DNA from: UMGS1696 sp963643035
GTDB taxonomy: Bacteria > Bacillota > Clostridia > Oscillospirales > CAG-272
Direction of reading: 5' to 3'
Assembly: GCA_963643035.1 (NCBI GenBank)
Contig: CAVIKO010000019.1
Span: 1-40,480, forward strand
Length of the DNA stretch: 40,480 bases
The notes below the pieces were generated by a model. It made no database searches and had not been told where the DNA came from. It saw only the letters and a list, made by a program, of their open reading frames with translations. Each line of letters starts with the position of its first letter. Position 1 is the stretch's first letter. Below, in pieces: positions 39,557 to 40,480 of the stretch. The position numbers and the translations under genes were made by a program.

Positions 39557-40480
39557 ATGGCTGCTATTACCGCAAAAATGGTAAATGAACTGCGCGCTAA
39601 GACCGGCGTGGGTATGATGGACTGCAAAAAGGCTCTAGTAGAATCCAACGGCGATTTCGATGAAGCCATCAAGATCTTACGCGAAAAAGGTCTCGGCAAG
39701 GCAGACAAGAAGGCTGGCAGAATCGCCGCAGAAGGTGTTGTAGACATCATGACTGAGGGCGATATCTCGGCAATCATCGAGGTCAACGCGGAAACAGACT
39801 TTGTCGCAAAGAACGAAACCTTCAAGAATTTCGTACGCGGCATCCTCAAAGTTATCGTGGAAAATAAACCGGCTGACATCGACGCGCTCAAGGCGCTCCG
39901 TTACGATGCGGACTTTGACACTGTGGAAGCAAAGCTGAAGGACATGATCTACACCATCGGTGAAAACATGAACATTCGTCGTTTCCAGATCGTGGAGGGC
40001 GTTTGCAGCACCTACATTCACGGTGGCGGTATGGCCGGTGTTATCGTAAAATTCAATGCCTGCCCGTGTCTTCTCGAAAAGGAAGGCTTCAAGGAAATGG
40101 CAAAGAACATTGCCCTGCAGATCGCTGCCGGCACCCCGCCGACATACGTAACAAGAGACGAAGTGCCGGAATCTGTTCTCGCTGAGGAAAAGGAAATCCT
40201 CATGGCACAGATTAAGAACGACGAGAAAAATGCGAAGAAGCCTGAAGCCATCATCGAAAAGATGGTTCACGGCAGACTTGATAAGTTCTATGAAAAGAAC
40301 TGCCTCGTTGAACAACAGTACGTCAAAGATGACAGTCTCACAGTTGGCAAGTATATCGAACAGTGCGCTAAGGAGCTCGGCTCCGATATCTCTGTGGCAA
40401 GTTTTGTACTCTATGAAAAGGGTGAAGGACTTGAAAAGAGAGAGGACGATTTCGCAGAAGAGATCGCCAAGCTCACTGGT
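39557..40480 (+). CDS. tsf: Translation elongation factor Ts (3' end cut by window edge)
   Basis: Guanine-nucleotide exchange factor for EF-Tu. 308 codons are in the window with no stop, so the gene continues past the end, probably by very few codons since EF-Ts is usually about 300 residues in clostridia. The N-terminal UBA-like domain has MAAITAKMVNELRAKTGVGM and the signature MDCKKALVE; the core has ADKKAGRIAAEG, then IIEVNAETDFVAKNE, and the C-terminal part has the usual VHGRLDKFYEKNCLVEQ. ATG 39557 is preceded by CGGAGG. It shares the rpsB promoter. Confidence 0.96.
   Translation, partial: MAAITAKMVNELRAKTGVGMMDCKKALVESNGDFDEAIKILREKGLGKADKKAGRIAAEGVVDIMTEGDISAIIEVNAETDFVAKNETFKNFVRGILKVIVENKPADIDALKALRYDADFDTVEAKLKDMIYTIGENMNIRRFQIVEGVCSTYIHGGGMAGVIVKFNACPCLLEKEGFKEMAKNIALQIAAGTPPTYVTRDEVPESVLAEEKEILMAQIKNDEKNAKKPEAIIEKMVHGRLDKFYEKNCLVEQQYVKDDSLTVGKYIEQCAKELGSDISVASFVLYEKGEGLEKREDDFAEEIAKLTG

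Noticed and set aside
1..40480. CRISPR array, prophage, insertion sequence with transposase, toxin-antitoxin or defence cassette
   Set aside because: No regularly spaced direct repeats, no transposase, integrase, phage structural, Cas or nuclease-effector genes were found; all intact genes of more than about 200 codons on the coding strands are accounted for.

Overview
The window reads as a draft or metagenome-assembled contig of an anaerobic, low-to-middle GC Firmicute, most likely an uncultured member of the Clostridia. The evidence is the tilS-hpt-ftsH order, a T-box leader, GGAGG-type ribosome sites, SLH and lipoprotein surface proteins, a dnaG-rpoD cluster, consensus TTGACA/TATAAT promoters with 17-base spacers, and a decayed sporulation sigma factor of the SigE type. 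Two runs of N (22189-22198 and 22852-22904) show that the assembly is not closed. I see no tRNA, rRNA, CRISPR array, transposase or prophage gene.

Layout. 1-3.3 kb (+): the end of tilS, then hpt and ftsH. 3.3-7.4 kb (+): a hydroxypyruvate-isomerase-like enzyme with its own promoter, then two overlapping cell-surface genes (transglutaminase-like/SLH protein and metallo-beta-lactamase-fold lipoprotein). 7.5-16.9 kb (-): a phenylalanine T-box, a histidine phosphatase, a MITE-like repeat, pheS, pheT, a phosphoribosyltransferase, the TrkA/TrkH potassium system and an SGNH lipoprotein, all in one direction. 17.2-22.2 kb (-): a DUF951 protein, a very large YfhO-type membrane protein, ruvA and ruvB, tightly packed. 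22.2-24.7 kb: assembly gaps, a Crp/Fnr gene remnant (+), and on the minus strand a DUF1700-like / DUF4097-like / TSCPD operon. 24.9-27.8 kb (+): trmB, an inverted pair of strong promoters around a possible small RNA, a pair of genes of unknown function (DUF6323/DUF6179-like), and a sigE pseudogene. 27.8-33.5 kb (+): rpmE, hflX, yigZ, a dGTPase and dnaG. 33.7-36.1 kb (+): two adjacent primary-sigma-factor genes. 36.5-38.2 kb (+): an orphan solute-binding lipoprotein. 38.2-40.5 kb (+): a structured intergenic region and leader, rpsB and most of tsf.

Most of the window is conserved housekeeping: translation (tilS, pheST, rpmE, rpsB, tsf, trmB, hflX), replication and repair (dnaG, ruvAB, dGTPase) and transcription (rpoD). 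The parts most worth a second look are the tandem rpoD genes, where the second has lost region 1.1 and gained a roughly 100-residue acidic tail; the SigE remnant, which suggests loss of sporulation; the convergent-promoter/small-RNA locus at 25.85-25.97 kb; the Phe T-box that precedes a phosphatase rather than pheS; a dispersed family of short inverted-repeat elements; and an apparently structured rpsB leader.
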